Shown one piece after another: positions 28,125 through 37,153 of a stretch of 64,000 bases of DNA. A program made the translations under genes and the position numbers. Each line of letters begins with the position of its first letter. Within the stretch, counting starts at the first letter, position 1. The stretch is from a virus, in IMG/VR virus record IMGVR_UViG_3300026097_000008, positions 1 through 64,000 of that record; one strand, 5' to 3'. The notes beneath the pieces are model-generated. The model was not told the origin of the DNA. It searched no databases and worked only from the letters and a program-made list of their open reading frames with translations.

Positions 28125-29374
28125 TAAATTTTTTCTACCTGACCTTTTAAAAACGGAGAACTATCATTATCATAATGAATGACTAAATCAAGTTCATTTA
28201 AATAATATTGTATTTTCGGGCTTGTCATGTATCTGTCGCTTCCGAACATAATTGCTGCTTTAGGTTTCCATTCAGTTTTTAATATTGTTTTTGGAAACTT
28301 ATTCTTAGTAGTATACACTACTTTGGGGAAGTTGTCAAGTTTGCTGTTTAATTTATTGTTTTTAATATATTCATTAAATTGTTTATCATTATAATCTGCA
28401 TTATCTTTTCTATAAAGTACACAAAAATCGTCATCTGCCAATATATTTTTAAACGATCCATAAGTTTTAACTAATTCATCAAAATCAGTATTTTCATTTA
28501 AAACAATCAGTAAAGGAAATCTATATAACTCAATTAGTGCTTCCGCTAGTCTATCAAAATTAAAAGTTTCAGGATTAATCAAAATTTGACGTTGATTTCT
28601 TTTTACTATTTTTTGGCCAAGAGTAGTAAGTTGGCTAATACTGCTATCTAAATCTATCTGATCAAAATGATGTAGGCCATATAACTTCTGTCTGTCCTTC
28701 AATAATGCTAAGTTGTCATTATCAGGATCTCCTATATCGGATATAATATATTCTATTGCTTTTTTATTTAAATTTTCAAGGTTAAAACTATAAACGCCTG
28801 GCACGTATTTTCGTTTGTTCTCATTCATAAATTTAATCTTTTCGTATTTCTCTTGTAGTTCAGTATCAATCTCGAAGTTTTTATCTTTGAGTGCATCGAT
28901 TACATTGAATATATTTTTTTCCGACAGTGTAAAATAATGTATTTTATTTTCTTTATCGTATACTGCATCCTCATCTGTTCTACGAATTGTCTCTATCAAA
29001 GATATTAATTTTTTATTAAAGATGAATCTAACAGCAATCCAATGATTTGTTTTGTATGATTCATATACAGTGTTTCCGGGATGTTCTACAATTTTCATCC
29101 AACGACTACGATCTAGTTGTCTCAAAGGCAATCTTAAAGATTCTAAAGCAACATCAACATTGTAATCTAACGATGTAAACTGATCAGCATATTTAGATAA
29201 TTTTTCTTTTGATAATTCGTATTGACGGTCTGTCAAACCTGTGCCTTTAAACACCTGTCTTGCCAAACTATATAATAAATTATGATCGCTAGATTCAATC
29301 TGTATTTTAGATTGTCCTTGCAGTCCTGCAAGAATCTCAAGAAGATCTTCGATGGTGTTTGCTACATTTTTCAT
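28124..29374 (-). CDS. Hypothetical protein co-transcribed with uvsW (416 aa)
   Basis: I do not recognise this 416-residue protein. It is lysine- and asparagine-rich, with no P-loop, zinc finger or membrane span. Its last third, with alternating hydrophobic residues (PLLIVLNENTDF, KVVYTTKNKFPK, AAIMFGSDRYM), looks like an alpha/beta domain, and the middle is helical. It ends on the uvsW ATG, so a recombination or replication role is likely by context. The promoter TATAAT lies 6 nt before the ATG, giving a predicted leaderless mRNA. Confidence 0.75.
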   Translation of the reverse strand: MKNVANTIEDLLEILAGLQGQSKIQIESSDHNLLYSLARQVFKGTGLTDRQYELSKEKLSKYADQFTSLDYNVDVALESLRLPLRQLDRSRWMKIVEHPGNTVYESYKTNHWIAVRFIFNKKLISLIETIRRTDEDAVYDKENKIHYFTLSEKNIFNVIDALKDKNFEIDTELQEKYEKIKFMNENKRKYVPGVYSFNLENLNKKAIEYIISDIGDPDNDNLALLKDRQKLYGLHHFDQIDLDSSISQLTTLGQKIVKRNQRQILINPETFNFDRLAEALIELYRFPLLIVLNENTDFDELVKTYGSFKNILADDDFCVLYRKDNADYNDKQFNEYIKNNKLNSKLDNFPKVVYTTKNKFPKTILKTEWKPKAAIMFGSDRYMTSPKIQYYLNELDLVIHYDNDSSPFLKGQVEKI

Positions 29375-29380
29375 AAGTTA

Positions 29381-29409
29381 ATTATAACTTAAAATAGCTT
29401 ACTTGTCAA
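29381..29409 (-). promoter_or_regulatory. Perfect sigma-70 promoter of the uvsW operon
   Basis: On the minus strand, TTGACA (29404-29409), 17-nt spacer, TATAAT (29381-29386), then 6 nt and the ATG at 29374. It overlaps the 3' end of the glycosyltransferase-like gene upstream. Confidence 0.85.
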
Positions 29410-30237
29410 GCGTTTATGTGGGATACCTTGACTAATTTCATCAACAGTATATTCTGTCCATGCGTAGTCGTTTAGCCACTGTGTTCTATCGGGCAAGGGC
29501 GGATTGTTGATGTTTGTAAGACTTTTAATACTGACGTCCCATGCAAGACTACTGTGACTAGTATAGGCAGGTATACCTTCTATAACACTGTGTATACCAG
29601 GATTGCTAGTCCAACTTACAGTACAATAGATATTACCAAATCTCATATCAAAGTCGTCGTATGTACCTGGTATTTGTCGAGGCTCTTGCCTATAAACATT
29701 TTTATATTGTGTTTCTATTGCTTCTAGTCTACATCTAGGATGAGGACGAAACAGTATAGGGCGATCAGTGTGTGCTTGTATGTTTTCAATAGTATCCATA
29801 ACCCATTGACTCATGCGAGGTTGATTACGCCACTGTTCGCTCTTTTCGTGCTGTCCTGCTATAAGAACAAACTCGCCGTCAGTACGCCAAGGCTTTAGTC
29901 TAAGACCAAGTAGATCGCTACGCCTACTATCGTTCCCAGCATCACCGAAAAAAGCATCTCTATTAATCCCATTTAATCCTACCTTCCATGTTGTACCTCG
30001 CTGTATACCACCTACTTCTAAGACCACCACCGGTTTGGATTGCGAACGTGCCCTGTCCCATATAGCTTTATTCTGAGCCATTCGACCATTCCACAGAACA
30101 CTCCAAATGACATCCACATCAGCAGTAGGGTCGTTGTCAACACAATGCCAGCCAAGGCTAGTGGCGCCAGCAGCAAAAGCATCAAAAATTGGTCCACTGT
30201 TAAGTGCGCCATATTGTCTCCATAAACTAAATTTCAT
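29389..30237 (-). CDS. GT-B glycosyltransferase-like protein (282 aa)
   Basis: 282 residues. The C-terminal half carries HTDRPILFRPHPRC (about 157-170) and a WTSNPGIHSVIEGIPAY-type motif (about 208-224), also found in the proteins at 31110 and at the end of 31984-33684. These motifs are typical of capsular-polysaccharide glycosyltransferases of the KpsC/KpsS or CDP-glycerol-transferase kind, where they contact the nucleotide-sugar phosphates. It probably adds sugars to a surface glycan. A palindromic TTGTAAATA element lies just upstream. Confidence 0.72.
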   Translation of the reverse strand: MKFSLWRQYGALNSGPIFDAFAAGATSLGWHCVDNDPTADVDVIWSVLWNGRMAQNKAIWDRARSQSKPVVVLEVGGIQRGTTWKVGLNGINRDAFFGDAGNDSRRSDLLGLRLKPWRTDGEFVLIAGQHEKSEQWRNQPRMSQWVMDTIENIQAHTDRPILFRPHPRCRLEAIETQYKNVYRQEPRQIPGTYDDFDMRFGNIYCTVSWTSNPGIHSVIEGIPAYTSHSSLAWDVSIKSLTNINNPPLPDRTQWLNDYAWTEYTVDEISQGIPHKRLTSKLF

Positions 30238-30263
30238 TTGTAAATACCTTACTATATTTACAA
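30238..30263. promoter_or_regulatory. Palindromic divergent late-type element
   Basis: TTGTAAATA (30238-30246) and its exact complement TATTTACAA (30255-30263) lie between two divergent glycosyltransferase genes. Each arm contains a TAAATA core pointing to one gene, so this may be a paired late promoter. Confidence 0.5.
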
Positions 30264-30273
30264 AGGATTAACA

Positions 30274-31113
30274 ATGTCAGACATAACTGTGATTACAACT
30301 TTCCATAAACCGGGGCTCGAGAAATATGCGCAAAGATTTTTAAATTCGTTTTCTGATCAGGTAGATAAACGCATTAAACTTGTTGTGTATGCAGAAGACT
30401 GTAATCCAATAAATCCCGATACTGATCAAATAACAGTATTAGATGCAAAGGAAGCATTGCCCAAATTAAGCGCATTTAAAGAAAAATGGAAAAATGATCC
30501 TAAAGCAAACGGTATACCGCCAGATGACATTAAGCGTAGACGTCCACGTGATTGGAACAAGGCCTTCAAATGGGATGCTGTTCGCTTTGCTAATAAAACA
30601 TATGCAGTATTCGATGCATGTGAGCATTCAAAGGGATGGGTAGTTTGGATGGACGCAGACAGCTATATTCATAGTCCGTGGAGTTATAAAGACTTTATTG
30701 CATTACTTCCTAACAATGCTTATGTCACATATGTTGGAAGGGGCCGAGGATCACAGACATGGCCAGAGTGCGGCTTTTACGGTATGAATCTAAATCATCC
30801 TACCTGTCACGAATTTCTCAAAGACTTTGAACAAATGTACGAAGATGCAGACAACGGGATCTTTACACTAGAAGAATGGCACGACAGTTATGTGTTTGGT
30901 GAAATACTTAAGAAATATAAGGACTTTCCTTCACATGATTATAGTGCAGACATGTACATGCGAGAAGCAAAAACCGGCGGTGGCGGACACCCGCTTATTA
31001 ATGGCCCTTTAGGTAAATTTATGGATCACATGAAAGGCGGGCGTAAAGATCAAGGAAAAAGCAAACCTTCAGATATAATGGTAAAACGGCAAGAAGCATA
31101 CTGGCAACGTTAG
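30274..31113 (+). CDS. GT-A glycosyltransferase (279 aa)
   Basis: An N-terminal Rossmann-like nucleotide-sugar binding fold starting ITVITTFHKPGLE, and a DxD-type metal site in VVWMDADSYIHSPW (about 127-140). The C-terminus has GGGGHPLINGPLGKF. Such enzymes transfer sugars from NDP donors. It is the only plus-strand gene in this cluster; AAAGGA lies before the ATG, and its stop meets the end of the opposite gene at 31110. Confidence 0.8.
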   Translation: MSDITVITTFHKPGLEKYAQRFLNSFSDQVDKRIKLVVYAEDCNPINPDTDQITVLDAKEALPKLSAFKEKWKNDPKANGIPPDDIKRRRPRDWNKAFKWDAVRFANKTYAVFDACEHSKGWVVWMDADSYIHSPWSYKDFIALLPNNAYVTYVGRGRGSQTWPECGFYGMNLNHPTCHEFLKDFEQMYEDADNGIFTLEEWHDSYVFGEILKKYKDFPSHDYSADMYMREAKTGGGGHPLINGPLGKFMDHMKGGRKDQGKSKPSDIMVKRQEAYWQR

Positions 31114-32030
31114 ACGTATTGGCGCATAAATTCCCATGCTTCGCCGCTCATAGTTTGGTCAAAACTCCAATGACACATAGCAATTCTTTCTAGCCATTCT
31201 TGCCTATCATACAACTTTGGATCTTCTAATCTTTTTAATGTACTATTAGCAACTTCCCCGTACATACTATATTCCTTAGCAGGATCCATTTGAAACACTG
31301 GCACGCCTTCGATTAGACTAGCAACTCCAGGACTACTGTTGAATAATACAGTTGCCCAAGCGTTTTTAAGGTCTTCTTGTATAGGCGTATCTTTATTACT
31401 TATTGTAACTCCAGGAATGTTAATCCTTAAATATTGACTAGTTTTTCCATCTCCTGGGTGACCTCTAACTACAATAGGCCTATCAGTATGTTTTTTGATC
31501 TGCATAATAACTGAATTACAAAATTGCATTACATCCATACCTTTCATGCTCCAACCGCCATTACGTTGTAAGCATACTAGAATATAATTGCCTTGCGTTC
31601 TATAATCTTTGACGTCAATACTTAAATCTTTTTTTATAGTTTGCCATCTACTAGGATCCACATCTTTATCAAAATAAAATCCTGTACCTCTAAATATTCC
31701 ATCAAAGGAATATCTCAAATAATGATGAGGTTGATTTGATTTATTAAGATAAAGAAATAAATTACTATCAACAATAAGTGACCTTTTTTTCATAAGACGT
31801 TGATGATCAATTACTCGTTGTCTTAATTGAAGATGCGGTGATTTTTTACTATTTTGATGAACAAATCCTTGCAATACAGCTACATCGCAATCAACTATAT
31901 CTGTTTTAAAATGATCGATTCCTACGTTGCCTTTAGAATTTACACCTTTTACAAAATTTGAAAGAATAGCCGGTTTTTCTGGTTTACTGTTCTTTGGTGG
32001 GATCCCACAGTGATAGCTCACTACTTTCAT
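31110..32030 (-). CDS. GT-B glycosyltransferase-like protein (306 aa)
   Basis: A paralogue of the protein at 29389, with KHTDRPIVVRGHPGDGK (about 188-204) and NSSPGVASLIEGVPVF (about 236-251). The C-terminus ends in a helix with CHWSFDQTMSGEAW, a pattern also seen in the other two family members. It probably acts on the same glycan. The gene overlaps the end of the larger fusion protein by 47 nt. Confidence 0.72.
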   Translation of the reverse strand: MKVVSYHCGIPPKNSKPEKPAILSNFVKGVNSKGNVGIDHFKTDIVDCDVAVLQGFVHQNSKKSPHLQLRQRVIDHQRLMKKRSLIVDSNLFLYLNKSNQPHHYLRYSFDGIFRGTGFYFDKDVDPSRWQTIKKDLSIDVKDYRTQGNYILVCLQRNGGWSMKGMDVMQFCNSVIMQIKKHTDRPIVVRGHPGDGKTSQYLRINIPGVTISNKDTPIQEDLKNAWATVLFNSSPGVASLIEGVPVFQMDPAKEYSMYGEVANSTLKRLEDPKLYDRQEWLERIAMCHWSFDQTMSGEAWEFMRQYV

Positions 32031-33684
32031 TTACAGTCCTCCAAGCATAACCTGATTCCATTTCAGGTATAGTAAATTGACAGTATGCAATATGATTCAT
32101 AAATGCATTCATTTCTTCTTTTGTTGGTATTTTTGGTTTGTCAATATTTTCTATCTGTGTTTCGCAAATAGCTTCTGCGGCATTAGGACCGAGTACAAGA
32201 GCAGGCTTACCCTCCATTAGTGCTTCAATGCTTGCAATACTATTATAAGTTACCAAACAATGGACATCGTCTGCTAGAGCTTGTTGTATAGTTTTATTGG
32301 TAACTCTTTCTGTCCTGTTGGGTTTGAGACGTATTTCGATCGGACGGTCAGTATATTGTTTTAACTGTCTTACAGTTTGTTTAACCCATTCTTCTGGAGT
32401 TGGCTGACCAAACATATCCATAACTTTTAAACTAGGCGGACAAACTAAAATTTTACTTCCTGAGGTAAATTTTTTAAATTTATAACCGAACATCTTAGCT
32501 CTATCATTTGGCCTATCTATAATTGGACCAATTTGTTGTACATTATTTTTTGTAATACGATGTACCCATTTAGTTTTAGTATTGCCAAAATATCCAGTAT
32601 CAACTGCATAAAATGTTCTTCCGGTTTTTTTACAACTGTCGATAGCTTTTCTACTTCCGCCACCTAATCCTCTTATTAGCATCGGAGTGTTAGTATCTTT
32701 TTCTTTATCCCAATTTGACAATTGCGCTTGCGAGCCTATTGCTAAACTTCTTAAGATAGGATCATACTGATGTCCGTTAGATTTATAATTAATTCCTCCT
32801 TCACTATCAATTGCAATTACTTTATTTCCCATAGTGCTTTTTACCTTTTCTGTAATACTCTCCCAAGTATCGTTATAATAGTAATTATTAGGATCTATTT
32901 GATAATTTAAAATTGCTCTAAATAAATCCTTCTTATCATCATCTAAACTTGTAAACTCGCCGGGCTTAGGTACTTTTAACCGATTTACACTCTTAATATA
33001 CTTTTTTTCTACAAGCAACCAATCTGCGGCATACTCACATGTTTCGTATTCTTTAAACCACGGTCCGCCTTCGGTATAATGTAAAGCACATGGATGCCCG
33101 TCTTCTGGTTCTTTATACCATCCTACTAACCAGTTCCATTGATGATGAATTTTTCCAATTAGGTTATCGTTTAACCAACTAAATCTATGTAAAAATTTAC
33201 CTGAAGTTGCTGGATTATTTACTAGTTCTTTTGTTAGTTCTCTATTAGCAGGATGACTACAATTCCATAATACCATTGAACTCCAATTTTTTCTTGGATA
33301 TTGCGTTTGCTGTTTTCCATCCATCTTAGATCCTTCATCAGGAGTGTAATCGTGATGCACACACATAATAGCTTTTTCGTTATCTATTTTTTCAAACAGT
33401 TTTTCGATGCTTACTTTAAATAAGAAATCACAGTCTATGAATAAAGCCCAACCTTCAAATTTACATAGCTCTGGAATTAAAAACCTGCTAAATGTAAATT
33501 CTGTAGATCCTAGTTTATCTTCTTGTCTCCAATACATTCCTTGTTTTCTTAATTCTTCCAACTTTAAAGGAATAATTTCTATATTTTGTGGATGATTAGC
33601 TGTATCAAGAATACTTTGTTTTGCAACCTGATATGCAATGTCTTCTCTGCTATCGTACCCTATAAATATTTTTAGTGTTTCCAT
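31984..33684 (-). CDS. Two-domain glycosyltransferase, GT-A plus GT-B (566 aa)
   Basis: The N-terminal part (1 to about 240) is a GT-A enzyme, like family 8 or related: LKIFIGYDSREDIAYQVA at the start, WALFIDCDFLF (DxD, about 78-88), then HHQWNWLVGW. The C-terminal part (about 290-566) is a GT-B-like domain of the same family as the proteins at 29389 and 31110 (QYTDRPIEIRLKPNR, YNSIASIEALMEGKPAL). One protein could thus add two sugars in turn. No frameshift is needed to read through. Confidence 0.78.
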   Translation of the reverse strand: METLKIFIGYDSREDIAYQVAKQSILDTANHPQNIEIIPLKLEELRKQGMYWRQEDKLGSTEFTFSRFLIPELCKFEGWALFIDCDFLFKVSIEKLFEKIDNEKAIMCVHHDYTPDEGSKMDGKQQTQYPRKNWSSMVLWNCSHPANRELTKELVNNPATSGKFLHRFSWLNDNLIGKIHHQWNWLVGWYKEPEDGHPCALHYTEGGPWFKEYETCEYAADWLLVEKKYIKSVNRLKVPKPGEFTSLDDDKKDLFRAILNYQIDPNNYYYNDTWESITEKVKSTMGNKVIAIDSEGGINYKSNGHQYDPILRSLAIGSQAQLSNWDKEKDTNTPMLIRGLGGGSRKAIDSCKKTGRTFYAVDTGYFGNTKTKWVHRITKNNVQQIGPIIDRPNDRAKMFGYKFKKFTSGSKILVCPPSLKVMDMFGQPTPEEWVKQTVRQLKQYTDRPIEIRLKPNRTERVTNKTIQQALADDVHCLVTYNSIASIEALMEGKPALVLGPNAAEAICETQIENIDKPKIPTKEEMNAFMNHIAYCQFTIPEMESGYAWRTVNESSELSLWDPTKEQ

Positions 33685-34458
33685 TCAATCTCTTCTTTCA
33701 ATGTCTTCTTCATAGCATTTGCCCCACTGTATTTCGAGTACATGTGCATTAACACCATTGGGATTGCTTGCTTTATGCCATACTTCTTTGCCTATTTCAT
33801 AAGGCATTGCGTGGGGCTGGATGTGAACGACACTTTGTCTTCCTTCCCATTCTGTTTCCATTTTGACAATACCTTCAAGAACAAGCCATTGTTCTGAACG
33901 CTCGAAGTGCTTTTGATTGCTTAAACTCTTGCCGGGGTAAATTACAAGTTCTTTTACTTTATATCCCTTCTCTGGCTTGTCGTCTAGTACACGCCAATAG
34001 CCCCAATCGCGTTCGGTCTTTTGTGTTTTCCACTCGTCAAGTATCCAACTGCTTGAATTAGCTTTGTTACTGCCGCCTACTTTAAATTTAAATTCAACAT
34101 CGGTGTGCTCGCTGTATACTTTGTATTCAGGAGTGTTGGTGTTTATTCTATCGCCGCCGTTTGCAAATACAAGATTCCAGCTACTGCCTTTTGTTGACAA
34201 TACTTGCATAATAGCATTACACGCACTATCGTCATCATCGTTGAATGCAATTACTTCGTCGACACATGCAAGTTCTTTGATAATTGCAGCACGTTCTTCT
34301 AAGGGCATAAATGGTCTGCCTTTTTTACGTGCAAGCCATTCATCTGAATTGACACCTACTACAAGATGATCACCTAATTCCCGTGCTTCTTTAAAATATG
34401 CTATGTGCCCCGAATGCAAGGGATCAAATCCGCCAGTCACTAATACCACTGTGTTCAT
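33685..34458 (-). CDS. Nucleotidyltransferase-cupin fusion (257 aa)
   Basis: Residues 1-130 are a cytidylyltransferase-like domain (TGGFDPLHSGHI with the HxGH nucleotidyl-transfer motif) similar to HldE/TagD enzymes that activate sugar or alcohol phosphates. Residues about 150-257 are a cupin of the mannose-6-phosphate isomerase type II kind (WGYWRVLD, YKVKELVIYPG, SLSNQKHFERSEQW). Such fusions would both shape and activate a sugar. A late octamer 5 nt before the ATG predicts a leaderless late mRNA. Confidence 0.85.
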   Translation of the reverse strand: MNTVVLVTGGFDPLHSGHIAYFKEARELGDHLVVGVNSDEWLARKKGRPFMPLEERAAIIKELACVDEVIAFNDDDDSACNAIMQVLSTKGSSWNLVFANGGDRINTNTPEYKVYSEHTDVEFKFKVGGSNKANSSSWILDEWKTQKTERDWGYWRVLDDKPEKGYKVKELVIYPGKSLSNQKHFERSEQWLVLEGIVKMETEWEGRQSVVHIQPHAMPYEIGKEVWHKASNPNGVNAHVLEIQWGKCYEEDIERRD

Positions 34459-34463
34459 GTAGA

Positions 34464-34471
34464 TATTTATA
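34464..34471 (-). promoter_or_regulatory. Late octamer TATAAATA, 5 nt before ATG
   Basis: A perfect late octamer on the minus strand with 5 nt to the ATG at 34458, which predicts transcription starting at the A of ATG. Confidence 0.75.
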
Positions 34472-34493
34472 TTAGTAGTTTATTTTGTGAATT

Positions 34494-35180
34494 TTATTTG
34501 ACTTGTACATACTGTGATCTGTCAACTGTACCTTTAGGTATTTTTTTAATTGTGCGTTCTGGCCAACGAAATCTATGTTTACTCTTATAATGTATAAGTT
34601 TAGCATGCATTTGCGGTTTCTTAAAATAAAAGTTATTATATATATCGCACGGAAAAACATGAATGTTTGTATTATGTCTTGTGACTGTTGTGCCTGTATC
34701 ACTAGAACTAACATGACATAGCTTATTAAGTTCAACTTGATCACTTACTGCTGTTTCACATTGATTGATCCATTGTTTTACAAAATTTTCTGCACGAATG
34801 CTATTCCTAACAAAAACTACACCTGCATTAATAGGCAATCCGTTTTCTTTGTCTTTAGGATTTCTGCCTGTCACACCTATATCAAAATTTTGCATTGTAA
34901 TTTCGTCAAATCTGTCCCAAACAATTACATCAGCGTCGATCCACACGACATAATCATTTTTTGGAATGTTTTTCATAGCATCATATATAATACTGGGCTT
35001 GCAAGGAATCTTTGCTCCTATGTTATCGCTTACCCTTCCTGTAAAAGGTTTTCCAGTATCTAACCCGCCCAAATCGTATATTGTTGTTTTGTACCCTAGT
35101 GTCTTTGAAGAGTCAGCGCATTTATAAACATATTCTTTAAAATTAGCATCAGCTGCTGTAATAACGTGTATATCGCTCAT
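34494..35180 (-). CDS. GT-A-type glycosyltransferase (228 aa)
   Basis: 228 residues with IHVITAADANFKEYVYKC at the start and a DxD motif in YVVWIDADVIVWDRF (about 77-91), then NAGVVFVRNS, as in small GT-A glycosyltransferases. It is probably cytoplasmic. The ATG overlaps the stop of the asparagine synthase gene by one base, which suggests the two act on one product, for example an amidated sugar. Confidence 0.78.
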   Translation of the reverse strand: MSDIHVITAADANFKEYVYKCADSSKTLGYKTTIYDLGGLDTGKPFTGRVSDNIGAKIPCKPSIIYDAMKNIPKNDYVVWIDADVIVWDRFDEITMQNFDIGVTGRNPKDKENGLPINAGVVFVRNSIRAENFVKQWINQCETAVSDQVELNKLCHVSSSDTGTTVTRHNTNIHVFPCDIYNNFYFKKPQMHAKLIHYKSKHRFRWPERTIKKIPKGTVDRSQYVQVK

Positions 35181-36493
35181 TAATTTTTTCCTTTTTCTGT
35201 GACATGAAATCCACGTTTTTCTCTTTCTTGGAATGGAAAATTATTGATTTCTAAATATTCAGCAAGAGCATTCTTATATTTCTTATTTTTGCAATCTGCA
35301 GACAACCATAAAAATTCTTGAACTAAATCTCTATCTAAAAATGGATACCTAGTTTCTATGCCATAATTTCCTGCTACATATTCTTCTTTATTTAGATATT
35401 GTATTTGTGTTCCATCCCAAAAACTATGCCACGGAAAAAACCCTTCTAACGAGTCTGGAAATAACCCGCCAAAAGAACTGTGTTTATAGATCTTTTTACC
35501 TGCAAATCCGTAGTCGCTTAATATTTCGTCAGCACCTTGACCACTAAAATAGATTCTTTGATTTCTGTGGTTAGCATATTTACATATAGTTGTTAACCCG
35601 ACACTTGCTTGATCTTTTTTAATATCGTAATCAAAAAATTTATCTTTGTAAAAAAAGTCTTCACATGTATCTCTTAGCTGTTTTCTATTTGCTTTAAATT
35701 CTTCAGGCTTCATGTCTATTTTTACAACATCTTTGATAATAGAAAATCTTTTATTTAGAACATCGTGGTTTTCATTGTTAATAATACTATATGCAGTAAA
35801 CTTTTTATTTTGTTTTGTTAATTCGCAAGCAATCGCACCACTATCATACCCACTACTCAATCCCAAAAACATTCCTTTTTCTGTGTTAATAGATCTTTTT
35901 TGTATGCTTGTTTGAAATGCACTAATCCAGTCATCATATGTATTCTTATGTTGACGTAGATCAAAATTAAAATTTTGAAATTCGTTTGTTTGCGTGTGGC
36001 TCTTTAGATCAAATATCTTAGTAGTGTTTGCATTTAGTTTTTGAGCGTTTGAAAACCCAAGTTGTGTAAGCTGGCTTTTATAACTAGCAACAGCAAATCC
36101 ATTAGAAAAATCAAACCAAAGAGGTTTGCATGCAAATGTATCTGTACTAATAATTATTTTATTTCTAGCAAAATCTATCAAACAAAGAGCAAACTCTCCG
36201 TCGAGTAATTTTGTAAATTGTTCACCATGTTCTAAATACAAGTCTATTAGACAGTCACCGTCTGACTGATAATCACCGAACGTTTGGAAATTATATATTT
36301 CTCCATTAAAAACACATGCAATGTCGTTCTTGTAAAAAGGTTGTGATGTGTATGTTCCTGTAATGTGCAATAGATTATGTAAAAATTGCACACCATGTAT
36401 TGTTTTAATATTCGTAAGATCAGGTCCACGTTTTTTACAAAACTGATTCGACATTCCTATAGAACCTACGTTTGTGACACCAAACCCACACAT
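35180..36493 (-). CDS. Asparagine synthetase-like glutamine amidotransferase (437 aa)
   Basis: An AsnB-type two-domain enzyme. Cys2 (MCGFG) is the glutaminase nucleophile, with RGPD and VFNGEIYNF motifs (about 28-31 and 80-88). The synthetase domain has the PP-loop LSSGYDSGAIA (about 212-222), a variant of SGGxDS. It is shorter than AsnB (about 550). In glycan clusters such enzymes amidate sugar carboxylates or other acids, so the substrate may not be aspartate. Confidence 0.85.
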   Translation of the reverse strand: MCGFGVTNVGSIGMSNQFCKKRGPDLTNIKTIHGVQFLHNLLHITGTYTSQPFYKNDIACVFNGEIYNFQTFGDYQSDGDCLIDLYLEHGEQFTKLLDGEFALCLIDFARNKIIISTDTFACKPLWFDFSNGFAVASYKSQLTQLGFSNAQKLNANTTKIFDLKSHTQTNEFQNFNFDLRQHKNTYDDWISAFQTSIQKRSINTEKGMFLGLSSGYDSGAIACELTKQNKKFTAYSIINNENHDVLNKRFSIIKDVVKIDMKPEEFKANRKQLRDTCEDFFYKDKFFDYDIKKDQASVGLTTICKYANHRNQRIYFSGQGADEILSDYGFAGKKIYKHSSFGGLFPDSLEGFFPWHSFWDGTQIQYLNKEEYVAGNYGIETRYPFLDRDLVQEFLWLSADCKNKKYKNALAEYLEINNFPFQEREKRGFHVTEKGKN

Positions 36494-37153
36494 TTATTTT
36501 TTTATCCTTTCTGGATTTCTTTTATCTCTACCATCAATATACATTCCGCCCACTGGACCTGGCAATACATGTATTTTAGAAAGGAGTTCATCTGGATTTA
36601 TAAATCTATCTCCTGTTTTCTTCACAGCATACAGTCTCCATTTAGAAATAGATTTTGATGTATGAGGTAATATTGCTGTATCTATAAATTCATAATCCGA
36701 AAGTTTAGTTATATTTTCCCAAAAAGATAAATCATAATAATATTGACAATGTCCTCGTTTAGTAAATTCAATATCAGGACCGATATGTATGGCAATTCCG
36801 CCAATTTTCAAACTATTATGAACATTTAGGAATGCTGTATGTTGCGATTCATATGGTTCGACATGTTCAATTGTTCCTGCATTTGTGATTACGTCAAAGT
36901 ATTCTTTGTATTCTAAAAAGTCCTCTAACTTTGACAAATCTTTAGCCAAAGCACCATGCAATCCATTTAAATCTACAGAAATGTGTTCATATCCTAGTCT
37001 AGTAAAATATTCCTTGCCTGTAGTTTCAGTTATTTGTTTGTCTGGACGAATTACTTGATTACCAAGTTCTAACATTTTTAGACCATTAGTTGAATCATAT
37101 ACTTTTCCAATCTGGTCATTTATCCAATTTAGATATGACGTCTTATACCCCAT
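36494..37153 (-). CDS. SAM-dependent methyltransferase (219 aa)
   Basis: Contains KMLELGNQVIRP (about 26-37) as a degenerate SAM-binding loop, YEHISVDLNGLHG with the ribose-binding Asp, and FDVITNAGTIEHVEPYESQ (about 85-103), then HIGPDIEF. This layout is common in phage and capsule-locus methyltransferases. It lacks the classical GxGxG, so activity is likely but not certain. It is packed head to tail with its neighbours. Confidence 0.75.
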   Translation of the reverse strand: MGYKTSYLNWINDQIGKVYDSTNGLKMLELGNQVIRPDKQITETTGKEYFTRLGYEHISVDLNGLHGALAKDLSKLEDFLEYKEYFDVITNAGTIEHVEPYESQHTAFLNVHNSLKIGGIAIHIGPDIEFTKRGHCQYYYDLSFWENITKLSDYEFIDTAILPHTSKSISKWRLYAVKKTGDRFINPDELLSKIHVLPGPVGGMYIDGRDKRNPERIKK

